Source: Pseudoclavibacter sp. 13-3
GTDB taxonomy: Bacteria > Actinomycetota > Actinomycetes > Actinomycetales > Microbacteriaceae
Assembly (NCBI RefSeq): GCF_021168475.1
Contig: NZ_JAJOZT010000003.1
Span: 62,001 to 126,000 of the forward strand
DNA: 64,000 nt
Direction of reading: 5' to 3'
Part shown: positions 50,140 through 58,653 of the stretch, piece by piece
How positions within the stretch are numbered: the stretch's first letter is position 1
How the letters are laid out: each line of letters begins with the position of its first letter
Notes under the pieces: generated by a model
What the model saw: the letters and a program-made list of their open reading frames with translations, nothing else
The model's database searches: none
What the model was told of the DNA's origin: nothing
Translations under genes and position numbers: made by a program

Positions 50140-50631
50140 GTGGTGAATCTCAACATTGCCGGCAAGACGTATCCGGCCACAGAGCCCTATCTGGTGGGAC
50201 GCGAAAAAGTGCGCGAGTTCGCCTCCGCCGTGTTCTCGAACAGTGCGCTGAGTCGTGACCCGCAGGTCGCCCTCAGCAGCGGATACGCCGGAGTCGTCGC
50301 ACCTCCGACCTTCGCCGTGATCATTTCGCAGCGCGCCGAGCAGCGACTGCTCTTTGACCCCGACGCGGGCATCGACTTCACTCGCCTGGTGCACGGGGAC
50401 CAGCGCTTCATCCATGAGCGGCCGATCGTCGCCGGCGACGAGCTGACGGCTCAGCTCACCGTCACCGCGGTGCGCAAACTCGGACACAACGCCATGGTCA
50501 CCACAGCCACCAAGATTCGCGATCGCGACCAGGCGCTGGTGTCGACGGCCATCGCGACGTTCGTGATTCGAGAAGACCCTGCCGAGACGGTGGCAGCGCC
50601 GGCGCAGAGCAGCAAGGAGGGCGCACGATGA
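50140..50631 (+). CDS. MaoC-type dehydratase subunit A (HadA-like)
   Basis: 163 residues of a FAS1-type hot-dog dehydratase N-terminal domain (PATEPYLVGREKVREFA, VAPPTFAVIISQRAEQ, RFIHERPIVAGDELTAQLTVT). In mycobacteria the equivalent HadA pairs with a catalytic HadB in the 3-hydroxyacyl-ACP dehydratase of fatty acid elongation; this bacterium may use it for a similar acyl dehydration. The hydratase-2 catalytic motif is absent here and present in the next gene, as expected for the pair. GTG start placed by the -10 TACACT six bases upstream. Four-base overlap with the partner gene. Confidence 0.82.
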   Translation: MVNLNIAGKTYPATEPYLVGREKVREFASAVFSNSALSRDPQVALSSGYAGVVAPPTFAVIISQRAEQRLLFDPDAGIDFTRLVHGDQRFIHERPIVAGDELTAQLTVTAVRKLGHNAMVTTATKIRDRDQALVSTAIATFVIREDPAETVAAPAQSSKEGAR

Positions 50632-51080
50632 GCGACCCAGAGCAGGCACCTCAGGTCGAGGTCGGCGCCGAGTTCGGCCCACGCACCGTGCACCTCACGC
50701 GCGACAGCCTGGTGCGCTATGCCGGGGCGTCCGGCGACTTCAACCCGATTCACTACCGCGACGACGCGGCCGAGGCGGCTGGCATGCCCAGCGTGCTCGC
50801 GCACGGCATGCTCACCATGGGGCTTGCGATTCAGCCGGTCGTCGACTGGGTCGCCACGGGCGATCCCGGCCGCGTCTTCGACTACCAGGCGCGGTTCACC
50901 CGCCCGGTGCTCGTCGACGTCGAGACGGGCGCCGACGTGCAGGTGAGCGCCATGATCACGGCGATCGAGACGATCGACCAGGGCGTGCACGCCGGTGAGC
51001 GTGCCGCGAAGGTCACGATCACCGCGACCTTCGACGGCCGCACTGTGCTCGGCAAGGCGCTGGCTCAGGTGCTGCTGTGA
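50628..51080 (+). CDS. MaoC-type dehydratase catalytic subunit B (HadB-like)
   Basis: 150 residues with the hydratase-2 signature GDFNPIHYRDDAAEAAG, containing the catalytic Asp/His pair, and VLAHGMLTMGL. It forms a heterodimer with the upstream subunit to dehydrate 3-hydroxyacyl thioesters. The same order (hadA, hadB near tRNA-Trp, secE and nusG) is conserved in mycobacteria. It overlaps murB by four bases. Confidence 0.87.
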   Translation: MSDPEQAPQVEVGAEFGPRTVHLTRDSLVRYAGASGDFNPIHYRDDAAEAAGMPSVLAHGMLTMGLAIQPVVDWVATGDPGRVFDYQARFTRPVLVDVETGADVQVSAMITAIETIDQGVHAGERAAKVTITATFDGRTVLGKALAQVLL

Positions 51081-52261
51081 CGTTCCGCTTCGCCGACGAG
51101 ACCACGATGGGCGTCGGCGGCGGGGCCGAGCGCGTCTTCGACATCACCACGCCGGCCGAGGCGCTTGAAGCACTCGGCGAGGTCGACGGCGTGCATGACG
51201 AATTCGTGGTGCTCGGCGGAGGGTCGAACCTGGTCGTCGCGGACGAGGGCTTCGAGGGAGCTGTGCTGCGCATGCGCAACGAGGGCACCGACGTTCGCGT
51301 GCACGCCGAGGGTGTGCTCGACCTGCACGTGGCCGCCGGCGAGGTCTGGGACGACCTCGTGGCCCGAACGGTCGAGTCTGGTCTGGGCGGCATCGAGGCG
51401 CTGAGCGGCGTGCCCGGCCGCGTCGGGGCGGCGGTGATCCAGAACATCGGCGCCTACGGGCATGAAGTGGGCGAGGCCCTGGTCTCCGTCGACTTCGCCG
51501 ATGCCACCACCGGCGAGCTGCGCACGATCGACGCTGCCGACTTGGGGCTCGGCTACCGCACCAGCGCCTTCAAACGTGCCGAGCTCGAAGGCGTGGTGAC
51601 CGCGATCACCCTGCGTCTGCACGGCGACGGCCTCTCGGCCCCGGTGCAGTACGCCCAGCTGGCAGCGGCGCTCGGCGTCGAGGTCGGGCATCGGGCACCG
51701 GTGCGCCAGGTGCGCGACACGGTGCTGAGCCTGCGTCGAGGCAAGGGCATGGTCTACGACCCGGCAGACGTCGACTCACACGGGTGCGGGTCGTTCTTCA
51801 CGAACCCGATCGTGCACGCCTCGTTCGCGAACGGCCTGCCGGCGGATGCTCCGCGCTGGCCCGTCTCGGACGAGGCGCTGGGCGGGCAGTCGTCCGCCGC
51901 CCCGGCGAGTGCGTCTGTGCACGACGCCGCGGATGACGTGGTCGCAGCGGTGATCCCACTCGATCGCTTTCGCGGCGACGAGCTCTATGGCGCCGGTCAG
52001 CTGGCGCGATCGAGCAGCCGTCGGCTCGTCAAGCTGAGCGCCGGATGGCTGATCGAGCATGCCGGGGTGCACCGTGGTTTCGCACTGCCCGGATCGAACG
52101 CCGCCATCAGCACTCGACACACGCTGGCGATCACCAACCGTGGCGGAGCGACCGCCCGTCAGATCGTCGAGCTCGCCAGCTTCGTGCAGACGCGGGTGGC
52201 GAATGAGTACGGCATCGCGCTGCAGCCCGAGCCGATTCTGCTGGGATTCGGCGAGAACTGA
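51077..52261 (+). CDS. murB: UDP-N-acetylenolpyruvoylglucosamine reductase
   Basis: A 394-residue FAD enzyme that reduces enolpyruvyl-UDP-GlcNAc to UDP-MurNAc in peptidoglycan synthesis. FAD-binding LGGGSNLVVADEGF, GGIEALSGVPGRVGAAVIQN, substrate Tyr in GLGYRTSAFK, catalytic Ser in GCGSFFTNPI and C-terminal SAGWLIEHAG with the final Glu in QPEPILLG. The segment between GSFFTNP and SAGWLIE is about 85 residues, against about 36 in E. coli, and is Ala/Ser/Asp-rich. GTG start overlapping hadB. Confidence 0.93.
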   Translation: MTFRFADETTMGVGGGAERVFDITTPAEALEALGEVDGVHDEFVVLGGGSNLVVADEGFEGAVLRMRNEGTDVRVHAEGVLDLHVAAGEVWDDLVARTVESGLGGIEALSGVPGRVGAAVIQNIGAYGHEVGEALVSVDFADATTGELRTIDAADLGLGYRTSAFKRAELEGVVTAITLRLHGDGLSAPVQYAQLAAALGVEVGHRAPVRQVRDTVLSLRRGKGMVYDPADVDSHGCGSFFTNPIVHASFANGLPADAPRWPVSDEALGGQSSAAPASASVHDAADDVVAAVIPLDRFRGDELYGAGQLARSSSRRLVKLSAGWLIEHAGVHRGFALPGSNAAISTRHTLAITNRGGATARQIVELASFVQTRVANEYGIALQPEPILLGFGEN

Positions 52262-52290
52262 ACGGGAGCTGAGCGAGCGACGCGTGGGGC

Positions 52291-52515
52291 TCAGCGGCGG
52301 CGGAAGATCCGCGCGGCCAGCAGCACGCCCAATGCAGAGCTGGCGACGATCGCAGCGGTCGTGCCGAAGCGCTTCAGCCTGCGCGAGTAGTCAGACGGAT
52401 TCACTCGAGCGGTGAGCTCGGTGATGTCTGCGGAGAGCAGACGCTGAGTGTGCTCGATCTTCGCCTGAATGCGCTCGACCTCAGAAAGGCCCTGGCCGAG
52501 GTCGGTGTTGCTCAT
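52291..52515 (-). CDS. DUF3618 domain small membrane protein
   Basis: 74 residues: a helical N-terminus LSEVERIQAKIEHTQRLLSA (characteristic of DUF3618), then LTARVNPSDYSRRLKRFG and one membrane segment (AAIVASSALGVLLAARIF) ending in basic RRR. Found in actinobacteria next to holin-like membrane proteins; role unknown, probably envelope-related. It overlaps the upstream holin-like gene by four bases. Confidence 0.78.
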   Translation of the reverse strand: MSNTDLGQGLSEVERIQAKIEHTQRLLSADITELTARVNPSDYSRRLKRFGTTAAIVASSALGVLLAARIFRRR

Positions 52516-52898
52516 CGCTCGCTCCTGTTCGGGGTGATGGCGCTGACGACGCCACGCACCGACTCGACGGTCTTGGGCGCACCCCTGACCTTCTTGAACC
52601 GTTTGACGCCGATGAGCACGGAGACGCCCGCGACGATCAGCCAGAACACGCCGAGGATCAGCCCGGACCAGCCGTTGCCGACCAGCAATCCGAGGCCCCA
52701 CCAGGCGCCGAGCGACAGAAAGAGCAGCGCGAAGACGACGATAGCGCCCGCGCCGAGGAACAGCGCGCCGCCGATGCCGGCGTTGCGCCCCGAGTCGCGA
52801 AGCTCGGCTTTCGCCAGCTCGATCTCCTGGTGAACGAGATCCTGCATGCCGGTCGAGATGTCTCCCAACAGAGTGCTGATCGGGCGTCTCTCAGTCAT
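52512..52898 (-). CDS. Phage holin family-like (PF07332 type) membrane protein
   Basis: 128 residues. A helical N-terminus (STLLGDISTGMQDLVHQEIEL, read as two parts) is followed by two long hydrophobic segments (FLGAGAIVVFALLFLSLGAW and LILGVFWLIVAGVSVLIGV) and a basic tail. This is the chromosomal actinobacterial 'phage holin family' protein that travels with DUF3618; there is no phage context, so the name should not be read as lysis function. AAGG precedes the ATG. Same strand and 29 bases downstream of the aminotransferase. Confidence 0.78.
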   Translation of the reverse strand: MTERRPISTLLGDISTGMQDLVHQEIELAKAELRDSGRNAGIGGALFLGAGAIVVFALLFLSLGAWWGLGLLVGNGWSGLILGVFWLIVAGVSVLIGVKRFKKVRGAPKTVESVRGVVSAITPNRSER

Positions 52899-52927
52899 GA
52901 TCGTGTCGCCTTCCTCGAGTCCGGCCC

Positions 52928-54133
52928 TCAGTCTACGCTGAAGAATCGCTGCAGACGGTGCACGCCTTCGAGCAGTGACTCGTCGTCGAGCGCGTACGAG
53001 AGACGCAGGTAGCCGCTGCGTCCGAAGGCCTCGCCGGGCACGACCGCGACGTCGGTCTGGTCGAGCAGCAGGTCGGCCAGCTCGAGCGTCGTGGTGGGGG
53101 TCACGCCGTGCCACTCGCGCCCGAGCACTCCGGTCACATCGGGGTAGGCGTAGAACGCGCCCTCCGGCACGGGAACGACGAATCCGTCGATCTTCGACAG
53201 CTCGTCGACGATGAGACGGCGGCGGCGGTCGAACGCCGTACGCATCTCGGCCACGGCATCCTGCGGGCCGGTCAGCGCCTCGAGGGCCGCGCGCTGCGGC
53301 ACGTTCGAGACATTCGACGTCAGGTGCGACTGCAGGTTCGAGACGGCCTTGGCCACGCGCTGCGGGCCCACCAGCCAGCCGACGCGCCAGCCGGTCATCG
53401 CGTAGGTCTTGGCGACGCCGTTGACCAGCACCGTGTTCTCGGCGGCCTCGGGGATGACCGACGCGATGCTGGTCGCGGTCACACCGTCGTAGGTCAGGTT
53501 CTGATAGATCTCGTCAGCGAGGATCCAGATGTCGTGCTCGACCGCCCAGCGGGCGATGGCCTCGGTCTGCTCACGCGTGTAGACGGCGCCCGTGGGGTTC
53601 GAGGGCGAGACGAAGAGCACGAGACGGGTGCGCTCGGTGCGCGCCGCTTCGAGCTGCTCGACCGTCACGCGATAGCCCTGGTCGGCGCCGGCGAAGACCT
53701 CGACCGGGGTGCCGCCGGCGAGGCGGATCGCCTCAGGGTAGGTCGTCCAGTACGGTGCGGGCAGGATGACCTCGTCGCCCTCTCCGACGAGAGCGGCGAA
53801 CGCCTCGTAGACGGCCTGCTTGCCACCGTTGGTGATGACCACCTGCGAGGGGTCGACCGTCAGGCCGCTGTCACGCTGAGTCTTGGCCACGACGGCTTTG
53901 CGCAGGTCGGGCAGGCCAGATGCAGGCGTGTAGCGAAAGTTGCCGGGGTCGTCGAGCGCGCGACGAGCGGCGTCGACGATGTTGGCGGGCGTCGAGAAGT
54001 CTGGTTCGCCGGCGCCGTAGCTGATCACGGGCCGGCCGGCCGCCTTCAGCGCCTTGGCCTTCGCGTCGACCTTCAGAGTGGCCGATTCGTTGATGGCCAG
54101 GATGCGTGGGGAGAGGGGAAGTTCAGTGCTCAC
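52928..54133 (-). CDS. Pyridoxal phosphate-dependent aminotransferase (aspartate aminotransferase, class I)
   Basis: 401 residues of the type I-beta aspartate aminotransferase family, which can also use prephenate. [16 protein letters not shown] at the N-terminus, [35 protein letters not shown], and the Schiff-base Lys in [16 protein letters not shown]; the carboxylate-binding Arg is in [11 protein letters not shown] start: TAGACT (54141-54146) seven bases upstream supports a leaderless mRNA; a GGAGG there is too close to the codon to act as ribosome site. Conserved position beside tRNA-Trp/secE. Confidence 0.9.
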   Translation of the reverse strand: MSTELPLSPRILAINESATLKVDAKAKALKAAGRPVISYGAGEPDFSTPANIVDAARRALDDPGNFRYTPASGLPDLRKAVVAKTQRDSGLTVDPSQVVITNGGKQAVYEAFAALVGEGDEVILPAPYWTTYPEAIRLAGGTPVEVFAGADQGYRVTVEQLEAARTERTRLVLFVSPSNPTGAVYTREQTEAIARWAVEHDIWILADEIYQNLTYDGVTATSIASVIPEAAENTVLVNGVAKTYAMTGWRVGWLVGPQRVAKAVSNLQSHLTSNVSNVPQRAALEALTGPQDAVAEMRTAFDRRRRLIVDELSKIDGFVVPVPEGAFYAYPDVTGVLGREWHGVTPTTTLELADLLLDQTDVAVVPGEAFGRSGYLRLSYALDDESLLEGVHRLQRFFSVD

Positions 54134-54227
54134 GGCCTCCAGTCTACGAGCACGGGCCCGGTCACGGCCAGAGCCGACGCGCGCAGAGGCTGCGCCGACC
54201 GGCGAGCAGGATCCTTGTGCGACCATA

Positions 54228-54256
54228 TGGACATGACGCGCACAGCCCGCTATGCT
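54228..54256 (+). promoter_or_regulatory. Promoter of the tRNA-Trp/secE/nusG transcript
   Basis: -35 TGGACA (54228-54233) and -10 TATGCT (54251-54256) with a 17-base spacer. A small hairpin GGTAT-TGACAG-ATACC (54264-54279) would form at the 5' end of the transcript. Confidence 0.6.
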
Positions 54257-54354
54257 GGCAGACGGTATTGACAGATACCAAGCTGAACTGCGCCTTCGAC
54301 GTCAGCGCACCGCGCGTCGGTGAAGATCGAGGGCCTCACGTGTGAACCACGTGA

Positions 54355-54427
54355 AGGGCGGTGGCTCAATTGGTAGAGCAGCGGTCTCCAAAACCGCAGG
54401 TTGCAGGTTCGAGTCCTGTCCGCCCTG
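54355..54427 (+). tRNA. tRNA-Trp (anticodon CCA)
   Basis: Acceptor stem AGGGCGG / CCGCCCT with discriminator G, D arm GGCTCAATTGGTAGAGC, anticodon CCA at 54388-54390 in stem GCGGT/ACCGC, and T arm TGCAGGTTCGAGTCCTGT. Conserved position directly upstream of secE; probably co-transcribed and processed out. Confidence 0.96.
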
Positions 54428-54489
54428 CACATCTCGTGTGAACGGGGTGCTGTGCACACCGGCACGGTTGATGAGAGGGATGGAACCAC

Positions 54490-54762
54490 ATGGCTGCAGC
54501 GTCGAGCGACGAGCTGAACGCGCACCTGGTCGATAACGCAGAGACCGACCGGGCCAAGGCTCGGGGCGTCTTCGGGCGTCTTTTCCTGTTCTTTCGCCAG
54601 GTCTTCGGCGAGCTGCGCAAGGTCACGACGCCGACCCGCAAAGAACTCACCAACCAGACGCTGGTCGTGCTCGCATTCGTGCTGATCATGATGGCCATCA
54701 TCACTCTGCTGGACCTCGTCTTCGGCATGGGCGTGGGCTTCCTGTTCGAACGCAGCGCCTGA
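54490..54762 (+). CDS. secE: Preprotein translocase subunit SecE
   Basis: 90 residues, a single-membrane-segment SecE as usual outside the gamma-proteobacteria. An amphipathic helix FLFFRQVFGELRKVTTPTRKEL carries the conserved KV.TPTR..L signature, followed by the membrane segment VVLAFVLIMMAIITLLDLVF. It clamps SecY in the translocon. It lies 62 bases after tRNA-Trp and 57 before nusG. Confidence 0.96.
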   Translation: MAAASSDELNAHLVDNAETDRAKARGVFGRLFLFFRQVFGELRKVTTPTRKELTNQTLVVLAFVLIMMAIITLLDLVFGMGVGFLFERSA

Positions 54763-54819
54763 GCGCCTGTCGTCTGACAGCACCGGCACATCCATAGCAG
54801 CAAATCGAGGAAGACGAAC

Positions 54820-55659
54820 GTGGCAGAAGAAGAGACTGAACAGGCCGTGACCGAGACTCCGCAGGTCGACGAGGCGACAGCCGAGACCGCAGCGCCCGCC
54901 GACGCCGCTGAGGCGACTTCTGCCGATGAGCCGGCGGTCGCCGAGAACGTCGACGCGGCCGAGACGCCTGCGGATGCCGACGAGGCCGCTGAGGTCAGCG
55001 ATGAGGAACGCGTGCTCGCCGACTTTCGTCGTGAGCTGCGCCGCGCCGCGGGTGACTGGTACGTCATTCACTCCTATGCCGGCTACGAGAAGAGCGTCAA
55101 GAACTCGATTCTGAAACGTCGCGAGTCTCAGGCCGGCGGCGACGACGTGCTCGAGGTGCAGGTGCCGATCGAGACGGTGCGCGAGGTGCGCAACGGCCAG
55201 TACAAGCTGGTCAAGCGCGTGCGCATCCCCGGTTACGTGCTCGTTCGCATGTTCCTCAACGAAGACTCGTGGGAACTCGTCCGTCGCACCCCGGGTGTGA
55301 CCGGCTTCGTGGGCAACGCGCACGATCCGCTGCCGCTTCGCCGCAAAGAGGTCTTCGATATGCTGAAGACCACCGTGCTGCAGGAGGCGCAGGCCGAGGC
55401 CGAGAAAGCCGCCGAGGCAGAACAGGGCGCCACGACCAAGTCGAAGAAGTCGAAGGCCCAGCCTGCTCGGGTCATCCCGGTCGACGTCGACTTCGAAATC
55501 GGCGAGACCATCACGATCAAGGAAGGCTCGTTCGCGGGTCTGCCCGGTACGATCAGCGAGATCAACACGACCAGCGGCAAGCTCACCGTGCTCGTCTCGC
55601 TCTTCGAGCGCGAGACCCCGGTCGAGCTCTCGTTCGACCAGGTCACCAAACAGCTCTGA
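54820..55659 (+). CDS. nusG: Transcription termination/antitermination factor NusG
   Basis: 279 residues. The first 79 residues are an acidic Ala/Glu/Asp extension typical of actinobacterial NusG. The NGN domain begins at residue 80 ([16 protein letters not shown]) and includes IPGYVLVRM and TPGVTGFVG. The linker to the KOW domain is unusually long and Ala/Glu/Lys-rich ([19 protein letters not shown]). The KOW motif is [20 protein letters not shown] start with GAGGAA upstream. It couples RNA polymerase to ribosomes and Rho. Confidence 0.96.
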   Translation: MAEEETEQAVTETPQVDEATAETAAPADAAEATSADEPAVAENVDAAETPADADEAAEVSDEERVLADFRRELRRAAGDWYVIHSYAGYEKSVKNSILKRRESQAGGDDVLEVQVPIETVREVRNGQYKLVKRVRIPGYVLVRMFLNEDSWELVRRTPGVTGFVGNAHDPLPLRRKEVFDMLKTTVLQEAQAEAEKAAEAEQGATTKSKKSKAQPARVIPVDVDFEIGETITIKEGSFAGLPGTISEINTTSGKLTVLVSLFERETPVELSFDQVTKQL

Positions 55660-55755
55660 GCCGGCGCGCTCGCGGCGCATCCTGATGCCCCGTCGCCGTC
55701 TCGTCACAGACTTTCCGTGCAGAACGCGGAGAGAACATAGGTAAGAAGGAAGAAA

Positions 55756-56187
55756 ATGGCACCGAAGAAGAAAGCGGTGGGTTTCATCAAGCTTCAGATC
55801 GAAGCTGGTGCAGCGAACCCCGCACCGCCCATCGGCCCGGCACTGGGTCAGCATGGCGTGAACATCATGGAGTTCTGCAAGGCCTACAACGCCGCGACTG
55901 AGTCTCAGCGCGGCAATGTGGTTCCGGTCGAGATCACCGTGTACGAGGATCGCTCGTTCACGTTCGAGCTGAAGACCCCGCCTGCAGCGAAGCTCATCCT
56001 CAAGGCCGCCGGCGTGCCCAAGGGCTCCGGCGTTCCGCACACCGACAAGGTGGGCTCGATCACGCATGAGCAGGCGAAAGAGATCGCTCAGACCAAGTTC
56101 GACGATCTCAACGCCAACGACATCGAGAACGCGGCGAAGATCATCGAGGGCACTGCGCGCTCGATGGGCATCACCATCAAGAAGTAG
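55756..56187 (+). CDS. rplK: 50S ribosomal protein uL11
   Basis: 143 residues of the standard length. N-terminal [20 protein letters not shown] binds the GTPase-associated region of 23S rRNA with L10/L12; the C-terminal RNA-binding domain has the [14 protein letters not shown] segment. An AAGGA stretch lies 12 bases before the ATG. It is followed by rplA after 127 bases. Confidence 0.97.
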   Translation: MAPKKKAVGFIKLQIEAGAANPAPPIGPALGQHGVNIMEFCKAYNAATESQRGNVVPVEITVYEDRSFTFELKTPPAAKLILKAAGVPKGSGVPHTDKVGSITHEQAKEIAQTKFDDLNANDIENAAKIIEGTARSMGITIKK

Positions 56188-56314
56188 TTCGCACCGCCGT
56201 CGAGCACTCGACGGCACCTCAGACAGGAGTGGGAGGGTCACGCCGACCCGATGAACCACGACTGCACCGAAGACTGCAACGGGGAGCCATCCCCGAGACA
56301 TACAGGAGAAGCAG

Positions 56315-57019
56315 ATGACCAGGCGTTCAAAAGCCTATGTGGCCGCGGCCGAGAAGATCGAGCCCGGCAAGTTCTACACTCCGGCGGAGGCCGTCGCCCT
56401 CGCACGTGAGACCGGATCGGCCAAGACCGATTCAACCGTCGAGGTCGCGCTGAAGCTCAGCGTCGACCCCCGCAAGGCCGACCAGCTGGTGCGCGGCACC
56501 GTCAGCCTGCCGAACGGCACCGGTAAGACGGCACGCGTGATCGTGTTCGCCAACGGCGACGCGGCCGACGCGGCTGCCGCAGCCGGAGCCGACGAGGTCG
56601 GCAGCGACGAGCTCATCGCCAAGGTCCAGGGAGGCTGGACCGACTTCGACGCGGCCGTCGCCACCCCTGACCTGATGGGCAAGGTCGGTCGCCTCGGCAA
56701 GGTGCTCGGTCCTCGCGGCCTGATGCCGAACCCCAAGACCGGTACGGTCACGACCGACCCGGCCAAGGCGGTCACCGACATCAAGGGCGGCAAGATCGAG
56801 TTCCGCACCGACAAGCACGCCAACGTGCACTTCATCGTCGGCAAGGCGTCGTTCACCCCCGAGGCGCTGGCGCAGAACATCCAGGCGGCGCTCGACGAGA
56901 TCGTTCGTCTGAAGCCGTCGGCTGCCAAGGGCCGCTACGTGACCAAGGGCGTCGTCTCGACGACCTTCGGCCCCGGCATTCCGCTCGACGTCAACGCACT
57001 GGTCGTTCCGGCCAAGTAG
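56315..57019 (+). CDS. rplA: 50S ribosomal protein uL1
   Basis: 234 residues, normal length. Signature segments [37 protein letters not shown] and [30 protein letters not shown] precedes the ATG. In other bacteria L1 also represses its own operon by binding the mRNA leader; the spacer after rplK could hold such a site, but I cannot draw it confidently. A strong terminator follows. Confidence 0.97.
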   Translation: MTRRSKAYVAAAEKIEPGKFYTPAEAVALARETGSAKTDSTVEVALKLSVDPRKADQLVRGTVSLPNGTGKTARVIVFANGDAADAAAAAGADEVGSDELIAKVQGGWTDFDAAVATPDLMGKVGRLGKVLGPRGLMPNPKTGTVTTDPAKAVTDIKGGKIEFRTDKHANVHFIVGKASFTPEALAQNIQAALDEIVRLKPSAAKGRYVTKGVVSTTFGPGIPLDVNALVVPAK

Positions 57020-57049
57020 CCGCACCGGTCGTTTCGGCCGCGCATTCGC

Positions 57050-57088
57050 AGAGAGCCCCGCACCTTTGATGAGGTTGCGGGGCTCTCT
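57050..57088 (+). terminator. Terminator after rplA
   Basis: Thirteen-bp perfect stem AGAGAGCCCCGCA / TGCGGGGCTCTCT with a 13-base loop, 30 bases after the rplA stop. It ends the secE-nusG-rplK-rplA transcript. Confidence 0.8.
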
Positions 57089-57144
57089 CGATGGTGCAGA
57101 CTTGTCTGTGCAATGGCACACGCTGCATCTCGGTACACGCGTGA

Positions 57145-57194
57145 TAGGCAGCGCCGGTCGCCTTCGTCATACTTGAGACGCAGGGAACGTTCCC
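57145..57194 (+). promoter_or_regulatory. Aquaporin promoter with LacI-like palindromic operator
   Basis: Candidate -35 TAGGCA (57145-57150) and -10 CATACT (57168-57173), 17 bases apart. A perfect 12-bp palindrome GGGAACGTTCCC (57183-57194) covers the predicted transcription start. This CG-centred palindrome is the type bound by LacI-family repressors. Confidence 0.5.
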
Positions 57195-57245
57195 GAGAGC
57201 GTTCCGCAGCATGAGTCAGAGCACGATCCATAGGAGGACCCAGTC

Positions 57246-57968
57246 ATGAGTGACACCACCACACTTCCCGAGCCGAAGCTCGGCAATCAGCTCGGAGCAG
57301 AGTTTCTCGGCACATTCCTGCTGGTCTTCGGCGGCACCGGAGCGGCTGTGCTGGCGGCGACGGTCGACCATGGCATCGGCTACCTCGGCGTGGCACTCGC
57401 CTTCGGCCTGACCGTGGTCGTCGGCGCCTACGCTTTCGGCCCCGTCTCTGGAGGCCACTTCAACCCGGCGGTCACCATCGGTCTCGCCGCAGCCGGACGC
57501 TTCTCCTGGAAGCACGTGCTGCCCTACGTCGTCGCGCAGATCGTCGGCGGCATCGTCGGCTCCGCAGTGCTGCTCGTGATCGCCTCGGGGCGCGCCGGCT
57601 TCAGCCTGAGCGACGGCTTCGCCACCAACGGCTACGGCGCGCACTCGCCTGAGGGCTACGGTATGCTGCCGGCGTTCGTGATCGAGTTCGTGCTCACCGC
57701 GGTCTTCCTCTACGTCATCATCGGTGTGACCGGAAAGCGCGCTGCGGCAGGCTTCGCGCCGCTGGCCATCGGCCTGACGCTCGCCCTCATCCACCTGATC
57801 TCGATTCCGGTGACCAACACCTCGGTCAACCCCGCTCGTTCGATCGCTCCGGCGATCTTCGTGGGCGGTGATGCGCTGGTGCAGCTCTGGCTGTTCATCC
57901 TGGCACCGATTCTCGGTGCGATCTTCGCCGGTGTGACCTACGCGCTCGTCACCGGCGAACGCAAGTAA
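57246..57968 (+). CDS. aqpZ: Aquaporin (AqpZ-like, MIP family)
   Basis: A 240-residue six-segment channel with both NPA boxes intact: GGHFNPAVT and TSVNPARS. Selectivity residues fit a water channel rather than a glycerol facilitator: His in [10 protein letters not shown] (segment 5), small Thr before the second NPA, Arg after it, and no Asp insertion after NPA. GGAGG lies nine bases before the ATG. It is monocistronic, with a palindromic operator upstream suggesting sugar or osmolyte control. Confidence 0.9.
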   Translation: MSDTTTLPEPKLGNQLGAEFLGTFLLVFGGTGAAVLAATVDHGIGYLGVALAFGLTVVVGAYAFGPVSGGHFNPAVTIGLAAAGRFSWKHVLPYVVAQIVGGIVGSAVLLVIASGRAGFSLSDGFATNGYGAHSPEGYGMLPAFVIEFVLTAVFLYVIIGVTGKRAAAGFAPLAIGLTLALIHLISIPVTNTSVNPARSIAPAIFVGGDALVQLWLFILAPILGAIFAGVTYALVTGERK

Positions 57969-57971
57969 CGG

Positions 57972-58574
57972 TCAGACGAAAGCAGGCTCTGGCACGGCGT
58001 CGAGTCGGGCCAGAGCCTCATCGGCCAGCCGCACGAGCTTCGCGACCTGCTGATCGTCGCGGTCGATCCATCTGGTGACCGGGGCGCCCAGAGGGCGGAA
58101 GTTCTCGTGCTGCTCCCAGACCAGCAGCGTGCGCTGAGCGCCCATGACGTACTGCTGCCACCAGATCTGGCGCAAGTAGGTGCGGGGCAGCTTCTCGATC
58201 GGCTTCGTGCTGGTCTTGATCTCGGCCAGCAGCAGGTCGCTGCACCCGCTGCACTCGTTGATGCCGTCCGGCGTCGCCAGATGGCGGGCGTTGCCGTCGG
58301 AGCGAAAGAGCACCGTACTGGTGTGCAGCCCGAAGTTCTGGCGCATCCACTCAGCGATCACCGGCTCGCGTTCGCGACCATAGTCGGTGTATGCGTTGCC
58401 CGAGAATCCGTGCGGGTCGCACTTCGACCGCACCACGCCCTCCACCGATCGCGGCGTCGCGAGGTGCGCGGCGTCGGTCGCGGTGATGCCGAAGCTGCGG
58501 GCCTTGAGCCAGCCGATGCGGTCGTGGCTGTCGGCGAGCACGCGGGAGCGCAGAAAATCGGGAACGTGAGTCAC
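57972..58574 (-). CDS. YqaJ-type viral recombinase/lambda exonuclease-like nuclease, orphan
   Basis: 200 residues with a PD-(D/E)XK nuclease core of the YqaJ (PF09588) kind: GREREPVIAEWM (catalytic Glu in the first helix), LATPDGI (Asp103), LLAEIKTST (Glu118 and Lys120) and QIWWQQYVMGA at the end of the domain. Phage relatives digest dsDNA 5'-3' and work with a RecT annealing protein, which is not present here. GTG start: TAGGCT (58582-58587) is seven bases upstream (leaderless). The host role is unknown. It is convergent with aquaporin and 80 bases downstream of the zinc-ribbon gene on the same strand. Confidence 0.78.
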   Translation of the reverse strand: MTHVPDFLRSRVLADSHDRIGWLKARSFGITATDAAHLATPRSVEGVVRSKCDPHGFSGNAYTDYGREREPVIAEWMRQNFGLHTSTVLFRSDGNARHLATPDGINECSGCSDLLLAEIKTSTKPIEKLPRTYLRQIWWQQYVMGAQRTLLVWEQHENFRPLGAPVTRWIDRDDQQVAKLVRLADEALARLDAVPEPAFV

Positions 58575-58653
58575 GCATCCCAGCCTAGCCACCGTATCCG
58601 CAGACCGGCGCAGAACCGGCGCACTCGCGCAGAACGGTCACAGCCCAGCCAGG

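Noticed and set aside
49207-50682. Longer N-terminus for the alpha/beta hydrolase extending across the hadA-like gene
   Set aside because: The extra residues are antisense to a conserved dehydratase and are not hydrolase-like; the -10 seven bases before 50094 supports the short form.
52512-52898. Holin-like protein as evidence of a prophage
   Set aside because: The family is chromosomal in actinobacteria and is paired with DUF3618; there are no endolysin, capsid, integrase or terminase genes nearby.
54268-54273. Consensus TTGACA as -35 for the tRNA-Trp operon
   Set aside because: No -10-like hexamer lies 16-19 bases downstream. The element is the loop part of a small hairpin; TGGACA/TATGCT just upstream is a better promoter.
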